Source: Cupriavidus oxalaticus
GTDB taxonomy: Bacteria; Pseudomonadota; Gammaproteobacteria; Burkholderiales; Burkholderiaceae
Direction: 5' to 3'
Length of the DNA: 64,000 nt
Assembly (NCBI RefSeq): GCF_016894385.1
Contig: NZ_CP069812.1
Span: 1,922,001-1,986,000 of the forward strand
The translations under genes and the position numbers were made by a program. The notes beneath the pieces are model-generated. The model did not search any database and was not told the origin of the DNA. It saw only the letters and a program-made list of their open reading frames with translations. Below are positions 47,157 through 56,387 of the stretch, in pieces (positions within the stretch are counted from its first letter, which is position 1; each line of letters starts with the position of its first letter).

Positions 47157-48269
47157 ATGAAATTCCCGACCATAGATGAGCGCACACCGTTCTATTTTAG
47201 GCAGACAGGCAAGCCGCTGGGGAAGTGGGAGCTGGACCACCGGTTGTCCATTATCCGCCCCGCCATTGAGGAGGCCATGGAGTACGGCAACGTCTATCGA
47301 ATCGATTCGACTTGCCTGGAGATCACCGATGAATCGCAAGCGCGGATGCAGAACGTGGGGATGCTCTGGATCATCTGCTCGTTTGCGACGATCTTTATGT
47401 TGCTCGGAACAGTATTCTTTGCTTCCGCCCCATTCCGAGAAGCTGCGGAGGTGATGGCTCGTAAAGGCAACTGGGCAGGCGTGATTCTTGGCGCAACCGT
47501 CGGGATAATGGGAACTGGTTTCTTTGGCTTGTTGACCTTCGATCCGATGCGCCGGAACATGTTCACGCTGAAGCGACGCCCGATTCGGCTGAACCGCAAG
47601 ACGCGCCGTATCTATGCCATCCGCACCAAGGAACCCGGAGGCATCTGGGAAGTCCCTTGGAGCGAAGACGAGTTCTTCTGTGTCGGCCATCGGCGCATGG
47701 GGGGACTCTCGCGCGCCTATGACATGTACGACATCCGCCATTATCAACTTGACGGGGATGGCAACGTCGTGCGGGCCTTCGTGCTCGGCCAGTTCACACT
47801 GACGCTGGAAGCGGCTTACGCGCAATGGGAGTACTACCGGCGCTACATGCAGGATGGGCCGTCCAAACTTCCGGAGCCCTATCGTTTCTGGGCTCCACGG
47901 GAAACGTTTTGGGAAGGCTACAAGATTTGTCGGGGCGGGAAATTCTCCGGCGCTTTCTGGGCCCTGAGCGACTTCATATTCTTTCCGTTCGCCCTGCTCG
48001 ATGCCTTCGCCCGTTGGCTCGTGCTGGCTACCTGCAGCGACCCCGTGTGGCCGCCCGAAATCGAAGCCGCTTGCAAGCCCACCCCTTACGATCCGTATGC
48101 GCGTCCCTACGCTGATGACTACATCGGCGTGCCAAGTGGGCCTGATGCGAAGCCATCGCGCGAAGATCTGAAAAGGATGTGGGAGCAGGAGCCGCGGCGC
48201 AGGCGCGAAGGCGCATTGATCCGCGCCGAGGCAGAGGCCCTATTACATCAGGACAGCATTGGAGCTTAA
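47157..48269 (+). CDS. DUF6708-like membrane protein
   Basis: A 370-residue protein with two transmembrane helices in the first third (VGMLWIICSFATIFMLLGTVFFA; WAGVILGATVGIMGTGFFGLL). A conserved-looking soluble part follows: RRIYAIRTKEPGGIWEVPWSEDEFF, YDIRHYQLDGDGNVVRAFVLG and PEPYRFWAPRETFWEGYKICRGG. The layout fits DUF6708 proteins, which in Burkholderiales occur in accessory islands, often near type VI secretion effectors. No T6SS gene is present here, so a link is inference. AGGGGGG precedes the ATG. Confidence 0.65.
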   Translation: MKFPTIDERTPFYFRQTGKPLGKWELDHRLSIIRPAIEEAMEYGNVYRIDSTCLEITDESQARMQNVGMLWIICSFATIFMLLGTVFFASAPFREAAEVMARKGNWAGVILGATVGIMGTGFFGLLTFDPMRRNMFTLKRRPIRLNRKTRRIYAIRTKEPGGIWEVPWSEDEFFCVGHRRMGGLSRAYDMYDIRHYQLDGDGNVVRAFVLGQFTLTLEAAYAQWEYYRRYMQDGPSKLPEPYRFWAPRETFWEGYKICRGGKFSGAFWALSDFIFFPFALLDAFARWLVLATCSDPVWPPEIEAACKPTPYDPYARPYADDYIGVPSGPDAKPSREDLKRMWEQEPRRRREGALIRAEAEALLHQDSIGA

Positions 48270-48270
48270 T

Positions 48271-48588
48271 ATGACTGTCAAGAACGCTCGCTTTCGAAGC
48301 AGGCTGCGCGGTACGTCATCGCAAAGACCTGATTCGGCAGCAAACGGAGGCTACGGTATGACGACCATACTGACGCCGCCTCGCCTTTATTGCGTGCGTC
48401 TCACGGACCGGTTGCCCAACGGCAAGTGAAGTGCGCGCCTACCGGCGATGCAATGGGAAGGTGAAATCATGCAGACGGGCTACCTTTCACCGCTCGATGC
48501 CATGCTGCACTCGTCGCGGCGCGGCAAAGCGTCGTCAAGCACGCACATGCATGTTCCCCTCGACCAGCTTGCCCCCGGGTTGGCTTAG
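48271..48588 (+). pseudogene. Small coding remnant with an in-frame stop
   Basis: The frame starts ATG 2 bases after the DUF6708-like stop, reads MTVKNARFRSRLRGTSSQ and TTILTPPRLYCVRLTDRLPNGK, hits TGA at 48427, then stays open as SARLPAMQWEGEIMQTGYLS to a TAG at 48586. GGAGG at 48346-48350 precedes an internal ATG at 48358. It looks like a small partner gene broken by one stop. I do not recognise the family. Confidence 0.3.
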
Positions 48589-48882
48589 GCTAGCCGCGCG
48601 GATGGTTTTGCTCGTGTCAAGGTCATCTGCGGCTTCTGCGCGAAAGATGAACATCTGGTTATGGGGCCGCACTGCCAGATCCGCTTATTCGACACCGGAA
48701 TAAGGTGCAGCGTTTTCATAACCAAAACGCTTATGATAGGAAATGGGCCTTATCTTGGCAGACCCCATCAAGGCGGGATCACGCACGAATGCGGCCTGCA
48801 CCCCGAACGGGGGATGTGCAGCCGCTGCCAGGCAATTAGGATAAATACCGAGCGGTCCTCTAGCGGATCCTCAGGCCTTTGC
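48589..48882. other. Gene-free stretch in the accessory island
   Basis: Only short overlapping frames without ribosome sites are present. Composition is mixed and less GC-rich. No repeat or RNA gene is recognised before the terminator at 48883. Confidence 0.4.
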
Positions 48883-48907
48883 GGCCCGCGTCCGCGCGGG
48901 CCTTTTT
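48883..48907 (+). terminator. Intrinsic terminator at the island end
   Basis: GGCCCGCG-TCCG-CGCGGGCC followed by five T. It lies 290 bases past the last coding frame on this strand, so it may end a longer transcript or a small RNA. Confidence 0.85.
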
Positions 48908-48992
48908 CTATTTGGGCCGGCAGCCGCACGCGGCGCAGGTAAGAAGCGCCCGCGGTTGTAAATCTGCCTGCCAGGCTGCCTGCCGCCGGCAC

Positions 48993-49973
48993 TCAGCGAG
49001 CGTGGCGGCGCCAATGCCACAGCGCGAGGCCCGCCAGCCCGGCCGCCACCGCCACGCCGGCAATCCGAAACTGACGCATCCGTTCCGGCGAAGTCCAGCC
49101 GCCCTGGACATCCATGTGCCCCAGCGAGGCATGGAACAGGTTGCCGTCGGAGACCGGTATCTCGTGCGCACCGCTGAAATGCCGATGCAGGATACGGCCG
49201 TACGCCTGCTGCAGCAGGCCCGGCGCCAGCAGGTTGGCAATCCGCGCCAGCCTTGCGACAACGCCTACCGTCACGGCCTGCGAGGTGGGCGCCGCCACCG
49301 CACGCAGCACCGCACGCGCGACCGCGCCGGCATCGACCAGCGGCCGCGGCGGGCGCAGTGCCTTGCCGGTGTAGTTGGCACTGTGGCGCATCCCAGGCGT
49401 GTCGGCGGTGGCCGGGAAGATGTCGCAGATGCGGATCTGCGGATAGTCGACCAGCTCGGCACGCAACGCCTCCGAAAAGCCGCGCAGCCCGAACTTGCTC
49501 GCCGTATACGACACGCCATATGGCGACGGCGCCCATGCGCCCAGCGACACGATATTGACCAGCACGCCCTTGCGCGCCGCCTTGAAGAACGGCAGCACCG
49601 CGTGCGCGCCGTGCAGGTAGCCCAGCAGGTTGATGCGGACCACCTGCTCGTGCGCGGCCACCGGCGTTTCGTCGAACAGGCCCACGGCGCCGACACCGGC
49701 ATTGTTGACCCAGACATCGATGCCACCATCGCCGAACTCCGCCGCACGCTCGGCCAGCCGGTGCATGGCCGCCGGCTGCGTGACGTCGCCCGGCACGGCC
49801 AGTGCCCGCGCGCCCAGCTCGCGGCACGCCGCGGCGGCGCGCGCCAGCGGTGCCTCGCCGCGCGCGCACAGCACCACGCGCGCCCGGGCGCGTGCGAAGG
49901 CCAGCGCGGTGGCCAGTCCGATGCCGCTCGAAGCGCCGGTGATGACAACGGTAAGCGGTCGGGTCGGGGGCAT
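48993..49973 (-). CDS. SDR oxidoreductase with C-terminal membrane anchor
   Basis: A 326-residue short-chain dehydrogenase. Seen: TGASSGIG (about 13-20), NNAG, catalytic Ser in IVSLGAWAPS and YTASKFG. The last 35 residues form a hydrophobic helix (IAGVAVAAGLAGLALW) followed by a basic end, so it is probably membrane-attached. The substrate is unknown. It is divergent from the hypothetical gene at 50135. Confidence 0.88.
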   Translation of the reverse strand: MPPTRPLTVVITGASSGIGLATALAFARARARVVLCARGEAPLARAAAACRELGARALAVPGDVTQPAAMHRLAERAAEFGDGGIDVWVNNAGVGAVGLFDETPVAAHEQVVRINLLGYLHGAHAVLPFFKAARKGVLVNIVSLGAWAPSPYGVSYTASKFGLRGFSEALRAELVDYPQIRICDIFPATADTPGMRHSANYTGKALRPPRPLVDAGAVARAVLRAVAAPTSQAVTVGVVARLARIANLLAPGLLQQAYGRILHRHFSGAHEIPVSDGNLFHASLGHMDVQGGWTSPERMRQFRIAGVAVAAGLAGLALWHWRRHAR

Positions 49974-50134
49974 GGTGGACCTCTTGCAGTGTTAACGGCT
50001 TATTCCTGACGGGCCAGCAGGTTCCGTTCCAGCGCCGCGCCGCTGGAATGCAACTTGCCTGTCTGCCATCCAGACGGACCGTGCGGCCGGCATGCCGCCC
50101 CGCCCTGCCTGGAACCTGCACAAGGAGCCCTGCC

Positions 50135-50623
50135 ATGACCTCGACTGAACAGGAAATCCTGGTGTGCGGCCCGGAAAACGGCCGCTGGCACCTCGAAATG
50201 CGCATCGGTAACGGCGCACCGGAGCGGCTCGCCGGCGAGTTCGATTCGCCCGACATGGCCATCGCGGGCGCCCAACAGGTCTATCCGTCGATTCCGGTAC
50301 ACGTGACCGATATCTCCGGCGCGCCGGCACCCTCGGCCCCCGCGCATGAAGGATCGCTGACCGACTACCACTACGGCGGCCACAGCGTGACCCGGGACGA
50401 GAAGCTGACCGGCCGCGCGCATCCGTCGAGCGACACCTCGCAGCCTCCGCCGGGCCCGCATCCCTACCAGGCCACCGATCTCGGCAACCTGCCGGCGGGC
50501 ACGCCGCGCCACGGCATGTACGGGGTCGCTTCCACCCCGGCCGAGGCCGCCAAGGCCGATGAGGCCGACCGCAAGGACGAGGCGGCGCGGCGCCATACCG
50601 GTTCGCGCGACGCGGAAGACTAG
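50135..50623 (+). CDS. Hypothetical hydrophilic protein
   Basis: A 162-residue protein starting [18 protein letters not shown]. The first 75 residues look folded; the rest is Pro-, His- and charge-rich and probably disordered ([30 protein letters not shown]). I do not recognise the family. AAGGAG precedes the ATG. It ends 71 bases before purT, which has its own -10-like TACAAT. Confidence 0.65.
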   Translation: MTSTEQEILVCGPENGRWHLEMRIGNGAPERLAGEFDSPDMAIAGAQQVYPSIPVHVTDISGAPAPSAPAHEGSLTDYHYGGHSVTRDEKLTGRAHPSSDTSQPPPGPHPYQATDLGNLPAGTPRHGMYGVASTPAEAAKADEADRKDEAARRHTGSRDAED

Positions 50624-50694
50624 GCGCGGCGGCGCCACGGCAGGCGGCAGCACGTACAATCCTGGTTTTCCCTTCGCCCCGCCGCCTTGCCGCC

Positions 50695-51900
50695 ATGACC
50701 ACCCTCGGAACGCCCCTTTCCCCTTCTGCCACCAAAGTGATGCTGCTCGGCTCCGGCGAGCTGGGCAAGGAAGTGCTGATCGCACTGCAGCGCCTGGGCG
50801 TCGAGACCATCGCCGTCGACCGCTATGACAATGCGCCGGGCCAGCAGGTGGCCCACCACGCGCGCACCATTGCCATGAGCGACCCGGACCAGCTCAGGGC
50901 GCTGATCGAGGCCGAGAAGCCTCACCTGGTGGTGCCCGAGATCGAAGCCATCGCCACCCCCATGCTGGAAACGCTGGAAGCCGCCGGCACCGTGCGCGTG
51001 ATCCCCACCGCCCGCGCCGCGCGCCTGACCATGGACCGCGAAGGCATCCGCCGCCTGGCGGCGGAATCGCTGGGCGTGCCGACCAGCCCGTACAAGTTCT
51101 GCGATTCGCTGGCAGAACTGCAGGCCGCCATCGATGGCGGCATCGGCTATCCGTGCGTGGTCAAGCCGGTGATGAGCAGTTCCGGCAAGGGCCAGAGCAA
51201 GATCGACGGCCCCGAAGGCGTCCAGGCCGCCTGGGACTACGCCATGGCCGGCGGCCGCGTCAGCCACGGCCGCGTGATCGTGGAAGGCTTTATCGATTTC
51301 GACTATGAAATCACGCTGCTGACCGTGCGCGCCATCGGCGCCAGCGGCCAGGTCGAGACGCAGTTCTGCGCACCGATCGGCCACGTGCAGGTCAGCGGCG
51401 ACTATGTCGAAAGCTGGCAGCCGCAGCCGATGCACCCGGCCGCGCTGCAGAAGGCCCAGCAGATTGCGCAGGCGGTCACCGCCGACCTGGGCGGCACGGG
51501 CCTCTTCGGCGTGGAACTGTTCGTCAAGGGCGAGCAGGTCTGGTTCAGCGAAGTCAGCCCGCGCCCGCACGACACCGGCATGGTGACCATGGCCACGCAG
51601 CACCAGAACGAGTTCGAGCTGCATGCGCGCGCCATCCTCGGGCTGCCGGTCGACACCTCGCTGCGCAGCCCCGGCGCCAGCGCGGTGATCTACGGCGGCG
51701 TGGACGCGCAGGGCGTGGTGTTCGACGGTGTCGAACAGGCGCTGGGCGTGCCGCAGACCGAGGTGCGGCTGTTCGGCAAGCCCGAGAGCTTCGTCAAGCG
51801 CCGCATGGGCGTGGCGCTCGCCTATGCGGACGATATCGACACCGCACGCACCCGCGCCAAGGAAGCCGCCAGCCGCGTGCGTCCGCGCGCGGTGGGCTGA
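50695..51900 (+). CDS. purT: Formate-dependent phosphoribosylglycinamide formyltransferase
   Basis: A 401-residue ATP-grasp enzyme that makes formyl-GAR from GAR, formate and ATP in purine synthesis. Seen: [29 protein letters not shown] at the N-terminus, VVPEIEAI, the ATP-grasp [15 protein letters not shown], and [14 protein letters not shown]. All are strongly conserved in PurT. Length matches the family (about 390-400). A -10-like TACAAT lies at 50655-50660. Confidence 0.95.
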   Translation: MTTLGTPLSPSATKVMLLGSGELGKEVLIALQRLGVETIAVDRYDNAPGQQVAHHARTIAMSDPDQLRALIEAEKPHLVVPEIEAIATPMLETLEAAGTVRVIPTARAARLTMDREGIRRLAAESLGVPTSPYKFCDSLAELQAAIDGGIGYPCVVKPVMSSSGKGQSKIDGPEGVQAAWDYAMAGGRVSHGRVIVEGFIDFDYEITLLTVRAIGASGQVETQFCAPIGHVQVSGDYVESWQPQPMHPAALQKAQQIAQAVTADLGGTGLFGVELFVKGEQVWFSEVSPRPHDTGMVTMATQHQNEFELHARAILGLPVDTSLRSPGASAVIYGGVDAQGVVFDGVEQALGVPQTEVRLFGKPESFVKRRMGVALAYADDIDTARTRAKEAASRVRPRAVG

Positions 51901-51921
51901 TAGCTGAAGGAGCGGCAGGCC

Positions 51922-53247
51922 TCAGAGCACGTGGCTGCCCGCCGCGGCGTGGCCGTGCGGGTGTGGCGCGGCAACCTGTGCCGCAGCCTGCGCCGCGGCC
52001 AGCACCGGCGCCATGCGCACGCCGCTCAGGTCGGCGCCGGACGGGGCCTGGTACAGCCGCAGGCCCAGTTCGGGCAGGATCGCCAGCAGGTGGTCGAATA
52101 CATCGCCCTGGATGCGCTCGTAGTCCATCCACGCCGTCAGCGCGGTGAAGCAATAGATCTCCACCGGGATGCCCTGCGAATCGGGCTCCATCATGCGCAC
52201 GTTCAGCAGCAGGTCGTGGTGGATCTCGGGATGCGCCTTCAGGTAGGCAATGCCATAGGCGCGGAAGGTGCCGATATTGGTCAGCCGGCGGCGGTTCACC
52301 GGGTCATTGCCCGCGGCGATCAGCATCCGGTTGGCCTCGTCGACCTTGGCCTGCTTCTCCGCCAGATAATCGTGCAGCAGCTGGAAGCGCATCAGCGCAT
52401 GCACCTCGTCGTCTTCGAGGAAGCGCACGCTGCTCGCATCGAGGCGCAGCGTCCGCTTGATGCGGCGCGCGCCTGATTCGAACATCTGCCGGTAGTTGCG
52501 GTAGCTCTCCGAGAACAGCTTGTAGGTCGGCACCGTGGTCACGGTGTTGTCCCAGTTCTGCACCTTGACCGTATGCAGCGCGATGTCCTTGACATAGCCA
52601 TCGGCGTTGCATTGCGGCATCTCGATCCAGTCGCCGATGCGCAGCATGTCGTTCGAGGTCAGCTGTGTGCTGGCCACCAGCGACAGCAGCGTGTCCTTGA
52701 ACACCAGCAGCAGCACCGCCGACAACGCGCCCAGGCCGGACAGCATCCACAGCGGCGAGCGGTCGATCAGGATCGACAGCACCAGCACCGCGCACACCAG
52801 CCCCAGCCCGAGCCGCCCCACCTGGATATAGCCCTTGATCGAGCGGGTCTGCGCGCGCCGGCTGCTGGCATAAACGTCCTGCCACGCGCCCAGCACGCCG
52901 CCCAGCATCAGGAAGAAGCAGACCCACAGGCTGGAATGGGCCAGGCGCTCCACCAGCAGGGCGTAGCGGCCCATGTGCGGCACCTCGCCGATGCCGACGG
53001 TGATCACCGCGAAGCCCACCGCGTAGCCGAAACGCCGGTATGCGCGATGGCGCGTGAGCGCCTTGCTCCAGGGCGCCTTGCCCCAGACCGTCAGCACGCG
53101 ATGGGCAATGCGCGACATCACATGGCCGAACAGCCATTGCGCGAGCACCGCGATCAGCACCAGCACCACCAGGTACAGCGTGATCTGCGCCCAGGGATGG
53201 GCCGGAATACGTTGCTGGAACAGCTCCAGCAGGGCATCGAAACTCAT
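51922..53247 (-). CDS. MscS-like mechanosensitive channel (YbdG type)
   Basis: A 441-residue inner-membrane channel with about five N-terminal helices and an MscS core. Seen: the pore-lining-like helix ALSAVLLLVFKDTLLSLVASTQLTSNDMLRIGDWIEMP and the beta domain DGYVKDIALHTVKVQNWDNTVTTVPTYKLFSE. The C-terminal extension with a His-rich end (PHPHGHAAAGSH) is unlike E. coli YbdG. It protects against osmotic downshift. The gene ends 22 bases from purT in convergent orientation. Confidence 0.87.
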   Translation of the reverse strand: MSFDALLELFQQRIPAHPWAQITLYLVVLVLIAVLAQWLFGHVMSRIAHRVLTVWGKAPWSKALTRHRAYRRFGYAVGFAVITVGIGEVPHMGRYALLVERLAHSSLWVCFFLMLGGVLGAWQDVYASSRRAQTRSIKGYIQVGRLGLGLVCAVLVLSILIDRSPLWMLSGLGALSAVLLLVFKDTLLSLVASTQLTSNDMLRIGDWIEMPQCNADGYVKDIALHTVKVQNWDNTVTTVPTYKLFSESYRNYRQMFESGARRIKRTLRLDASSVRFLEDDEVHALMRFQLLHDYLAEKQAKVDEANRMLIAAGNDPVNRRRLTNIGTFRAYGIAYLKAHPEIHHDLLLNVRMMEPDSQGIPVEIYCFTALTAWMDYERIQGDVFDHLLAILPELGLRLYQAPSGADLSGVRMAPVLAAAQAAAQVAAPHPHGHAAAGSHVL

Positions 53248-53449
53248 AAGGGGGCGACGTCAAGCCAGTGATTCGGCCAGATAGTGTACAAAAGGTGCGC
53301 GCTCCCTTCGTAAATTTGCGGCCTTTGCCTCGCATGCTGCCGCAAGGCCGCACTGAGCAGGAAGATGCTCGCCAGTGCGGCCCCGATCCCCAGCACCGTC
53401 GGCCCCGGCGAAGCTCAGCGCATCGCCGTGGTTGAAGCCGGCACCGCCA

Positions 53450-54673
53450 CTATGAAGCATTTGTATTCGTGTACATCGCCATCAACTGCTCATCCGTGTA
53501 GCCCCAGTCAGCGGCATTCTCAAATGCCACCACCGTTTCCTCGCTGTGCCGCAGGTCAACCAGCTCGGTCGGCAACGGTTTCGACTGCGACACCGAAAAG
53601 AACACCATCACCAGCGGCCGCAGCGGATCGGCGTCGTTTTGCCCGCAGACCACTGCCAGCCGGTTCGAACGCAGCCGCAGCACGGTGCCGAGCGGATAGA
53701 TGCCAACCGTTCCGGTGAAAGCCTTGAACACACGCCGGTCGAACAGCGTGTCGACGCGTACGGCCATGTACTCCATGGCGCGGGCGGGAGACCATTGCTG
53801 GTGGCCGGGACGCGCCGAGGTCAGCGAATCATAGGCATCGCAGATCGCCGCAATCCTGGCGTGGATGCTGAGCTCGCGGCCGACCAGGCCGAAGGGATAG
53901 CCGCGCCCGTCCACGCGCTCGTGGTGGTGAACGCAGACATCGAGCGGGATGTTGGAAACCAGCCGCGCCTCGTTGAGGATGCGGTAGCCCGCCGACGGAT
54001 GGCGGCGGTAGCTTTCCTCTTCTTCGGGGGTGCGCGCGGTGGCCTTGTGCTGCACGGACTCGGGCAGCGTCAGCTTGCCGATGTCGTGCACCAGGCCGGC
54101 GAGGCCGAGTTCGCGCACCTCGTCGTCCGGCAGGCCCAGCGTGCGCCCGACCGCGATCATCAGCGCGCAGACGGCGAAGGCATGCAGGTAGTTGTAGTCG
54201 TCACGCGCCTTGAGCCGCGCCAGCGCCAGCAGCGCCTGCCCGTGGCGGGACAGGGAGCGCGAGGCGGCGTCGACCAGCGGCAGCGCGCGCTCGACCTCCA
54301 GCGCGCGGCCCATGCGGATGTCGGCGAACATGGAACCGACCACGGCCTTGCCGGACTGGAGCAACTCGCGAGCGCGGCCGAGCTCGGCTTCGAGCGACGC
54401 GACCGGCTGCGAGCCCGCAGGCTCATGCGGCTGTGGCGCGGGCTCCGCCACGGGCGCCGGCGGCGCCTCGGGCACGCCTGCTGGCGGCAGGTTGCGGCCC
54501 TTGAGAATATCGATCCAGACTTCGCGGACGCCCGCGGACTGGATCTGCCGGATCTGGTCTTCGTGGCTGACCAGAAACTTTGCCCGCCAGAACGGGTGGC
54601 TGATCCACGGCCCGCCCAGCCTGGCGACAAACATCCCGACCTGCAATTGTTCCGACCCGATTCGTCTCAGCAT
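53450..54673 (-). CDS. HD-GYP c-di-GMP phosphodiesterase
   Basis: A 407-residue protein with an N-terminal DUF3391-type region (about 1-110) and an HD-GYP domain (about 160-350). Seen: HAFAVCALM, VHDIGKLTLPE, and HHERVDGRGYPFGL, the GYP signature. It should hydrolyse c-di-GMP and favour the motile state. The start at 54673 follows GGGGGA. No receiver is attached, so input is unclear. The 202 bases between it and the channel gene hold nothing I recognise. Confidence 0.9.
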   Translation of the reverse strand: MLRRIGSEQLQVGMFVARLGGPWISHPFWRAKFLVSHEDQIRQIQSAGVREVWIDILKGRNLPPAGVPEAPPAPVAEPAPQPHEPAGSQPVASLEAELGRARELLQSGKAVVGSMFADIRMGRALEVERALPLVDAASRSLSRHGQALLALARLKARDDYNYLHAFAVCALMIAVGRTLGLPDDEVRELGLAGLVHDIGKLTLPESVQHKATARTPEEEESYRRHPSAGYRILNEARLVSNIPLDVCVHHHERVDGRGYPFGLVGRELSIHARIAAICDAYDSLTSARPGHQQWSPARAMEYMAVRVDTLFDRRVFKAFTGTVGIYPLGTVLRLRSNRLAVVCGQNDADPLRPLVMVFFSVSQSKPLPTELVDLRHSEETVVAFENAADWGYTDEQLMAMYTNTNAS

Positions 54674-54899
54674 GAGATGTCCCCCGGACGTTGGTTTTCT
54701 TCTTGCCGGAATGACTATCGGCAAGCCGGCGCCAGACTTGAGGGCTGGTTTTGCCTGCCGGAGCCGCGCCGGCCGCCCTTGTCAAGGGGCGGCCAAATGC
54801 CCGGACGGCGTCGTCAGGCATTCCGGGCGGGCCCGGCGGCGGCGCTACAATGGCGCGCCCAGTGCTTACCAGACGCCAGCCAGTCGCACCCGTTCAACC

Positions 54900-55193
54900 A
54901 TGTCCGGAACGTACACGCTAGTCGGCATCGCCCGTGCCAAGTCCCATCGCCGCGAGGCGCTGGTGTCCCAGCTCACCACCCTGCAAACGCGCGGGCTGAA
55001 GGAGCCCGGCTGCCTGGACTACCACGTCGGGCAGGATGCCGAGGATGCGCGGGTCTTCGTGATCTACATGGTCTGGGACTCGAAAGGCGCGCTGGAATCG
55101 CACCTGAACCGGCCGTACATGCGCGATTTCCATGCGTCGCGGCAGGAATTCGTCGAGGGCGATTTCAGTTTCCGCTGGCTGAACGCCGCCTGA
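54900..55193 (+). CDS. Antibiotic biosynthesis monooxygenase-like protein (ABM/YgiN)
   Basis: A 97-residue dimeric alpha/beta-barrel type protein. Seen: YTLVGIARAKSHRREALVSQL, GCLDYHVGQDAEDARVFVIYMVWDSKGALESHL and a final FSFRWL strand. Such proteins oxidise quinols or act as sensors; the function is not settled. The start at 54900 gives the family length. Confidence 0.82.
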   Translation: MSGTYTLVGIARAKSHRREALVSQLTTLQTRGLKEPGCLDYHVGQDAEDARVFVIYMVWDSKGALESHLNRPYMRDFHASRQEFVEGDFSFRWLNAA

Positions 55194-55359
55194 CGGCGCC
55201 TCATACCCCCTGTCGCGTCTTGCGCCCAGGGCGCCAGGCGTCAGGCACGCCACTTCCACGCGGCCCGTGCGGCCACCTCCCCCGCTTGTCATTCCCGCTG
55301 CCCCGGTCTATCAATCAGATTGACCCTCATCCAGGGCCGCGGCCCGGCAGGAGTGCATC

Positions 55360-56361
55360 ATGGAAGTCAGGGACGGATTTGCCGGCACCATTGGCCACAC
55401 CCCGCTGATCCGGCTGGCGGGGCTGAGCGCCGAGACCGGCTGCGATATCTACGGCAAGGCTGAATTCCTGAACCCGGGCGGCTCGGTCAAGGACCGCGCC
55501 GCGCTCTACATCATCCGCGACGCCGAGCGCCGCGGGCTGCTGAAGCCCGGCGGGACCGTGATCGAAGGCACTGCGGGCAACACCGGCATTGGCCTGGCCC
55601 ACCTGTGCGCGGCGCGCGGCTACCGCTGCATCGTGGTGATCCCGGATACGCAGTCGCCGGAGAAGATGGAACGGCTGCGCATGCTGGGCGCGGAGGTGCG
55701 CCCCGTTCCCGCCAAGCCCTATGCCGATCCCGGCAACTACCAGAAGATCGCCGGCCGCCTGGCCGAGGAAACCGACAATGCAATCTGGGCCAACCAGTTC
55801 GACAACCTCGCCAACCGGCAGGCCCACTACGAAACCACCGGCCCGGAGATCTGGCACGCCACGGCGGGCCGCATCGATGCCTTCACCTGCGCCACCGGCA
55901 CCGGCGGGTCGCTGGCGGGCATCGCGCGCTGCCTGAAGGAGCACAAGCCGGCCGTGCGCATCGTGCTGGCCGATCCGCACGGCAGCGGGCTGTACCACTA
56001 CGTGAAGCACCGCGAGGTGAAGGCCGAGGGCAGCTCGATCACCGAGGGCATCGGCTCGAGCCGCGTCACCGCCAACCTGCAGGACACGCCGATCGACGAT
56101 GCGGTGCGGATCGACGACCAGACCTGCGTCGACATGGTCTACCGGATGCTGCGCGAAGAAGGGCTGTTCCTGGGCGGCTCGTCAGGCATCAATGTCGGCG
56201 CCGCCGTGGCGCTGGCCCGCGAGATGGGGCCGGGCCATACCATCGTGACACTGCTGTGCGATCGCGGCGACCTGTACATGGGCCGGCTGTTCAACGAGGC
56301 GTGGCTCGCCGGCAAGGGCTTGCAGCCGATTCCGTTCCGGCGCGTCGGGCCGGGGGTATAG
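55360..56361 (+). CDS. Cysteine synthase-like PLP enzyme
   Basis: A 333-residue fold-type II PLP enzyme. Seen: IGHTPLIRLAGLS at the start, catalytic Lys in NPGGSVKDRAA, substrate loop EGTAGNTGIGLAHL, the phosphate loop ATGTGGSLAGI and C-terminal CDRGDLYMGRLFNEAW. It should make cysteine from O-acetylserine and sulfide, though the TAGNTG loop and end also fit related cystathionine beta-synthase-like or C-S-lyase activity. It converges on prpR. Confidence 0.87.
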   Translation: MEVRDGFAGTIGHTPLIRLAGLSAETGCDIYGKAEFLNPGGSVKDRAALYIIRDAERRGLLKPGGTVIEGTAGNTGIGLAHLCAARGYRCIVVIPDTQSPEKMERLRMLGAEVRPVPAKPYADPGNYQKIAGRLAEETDNAIWANQFDNLANRQAHYETTGPEIWHATAGRIDAFTCATGTGGSLAGIARCLKEHKPAVRIVLADPHGSGLYHYVKHREVKAEGSSITEGIGSSRVTANLQDTPIDDAVRIDDQTCVDMVYRMLREEGLFLGGSSGINVGAAVALAREMGPGHTIVTLLCDRGDLYMGRLFNEAWLAGKGLQPIPFRRVGPGV

Positions 56362-56387
56362 GAACGACCAGCGGGCACGGCCGGCGG

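Noticed and set aside
46824..47825. Reverse-strand open frame of 333 codons across the island
   Set aside because: It is antisense to the DUF6708-like gene, which has a strong ribosome site and membrane helices; the reverse frame shows no domain.
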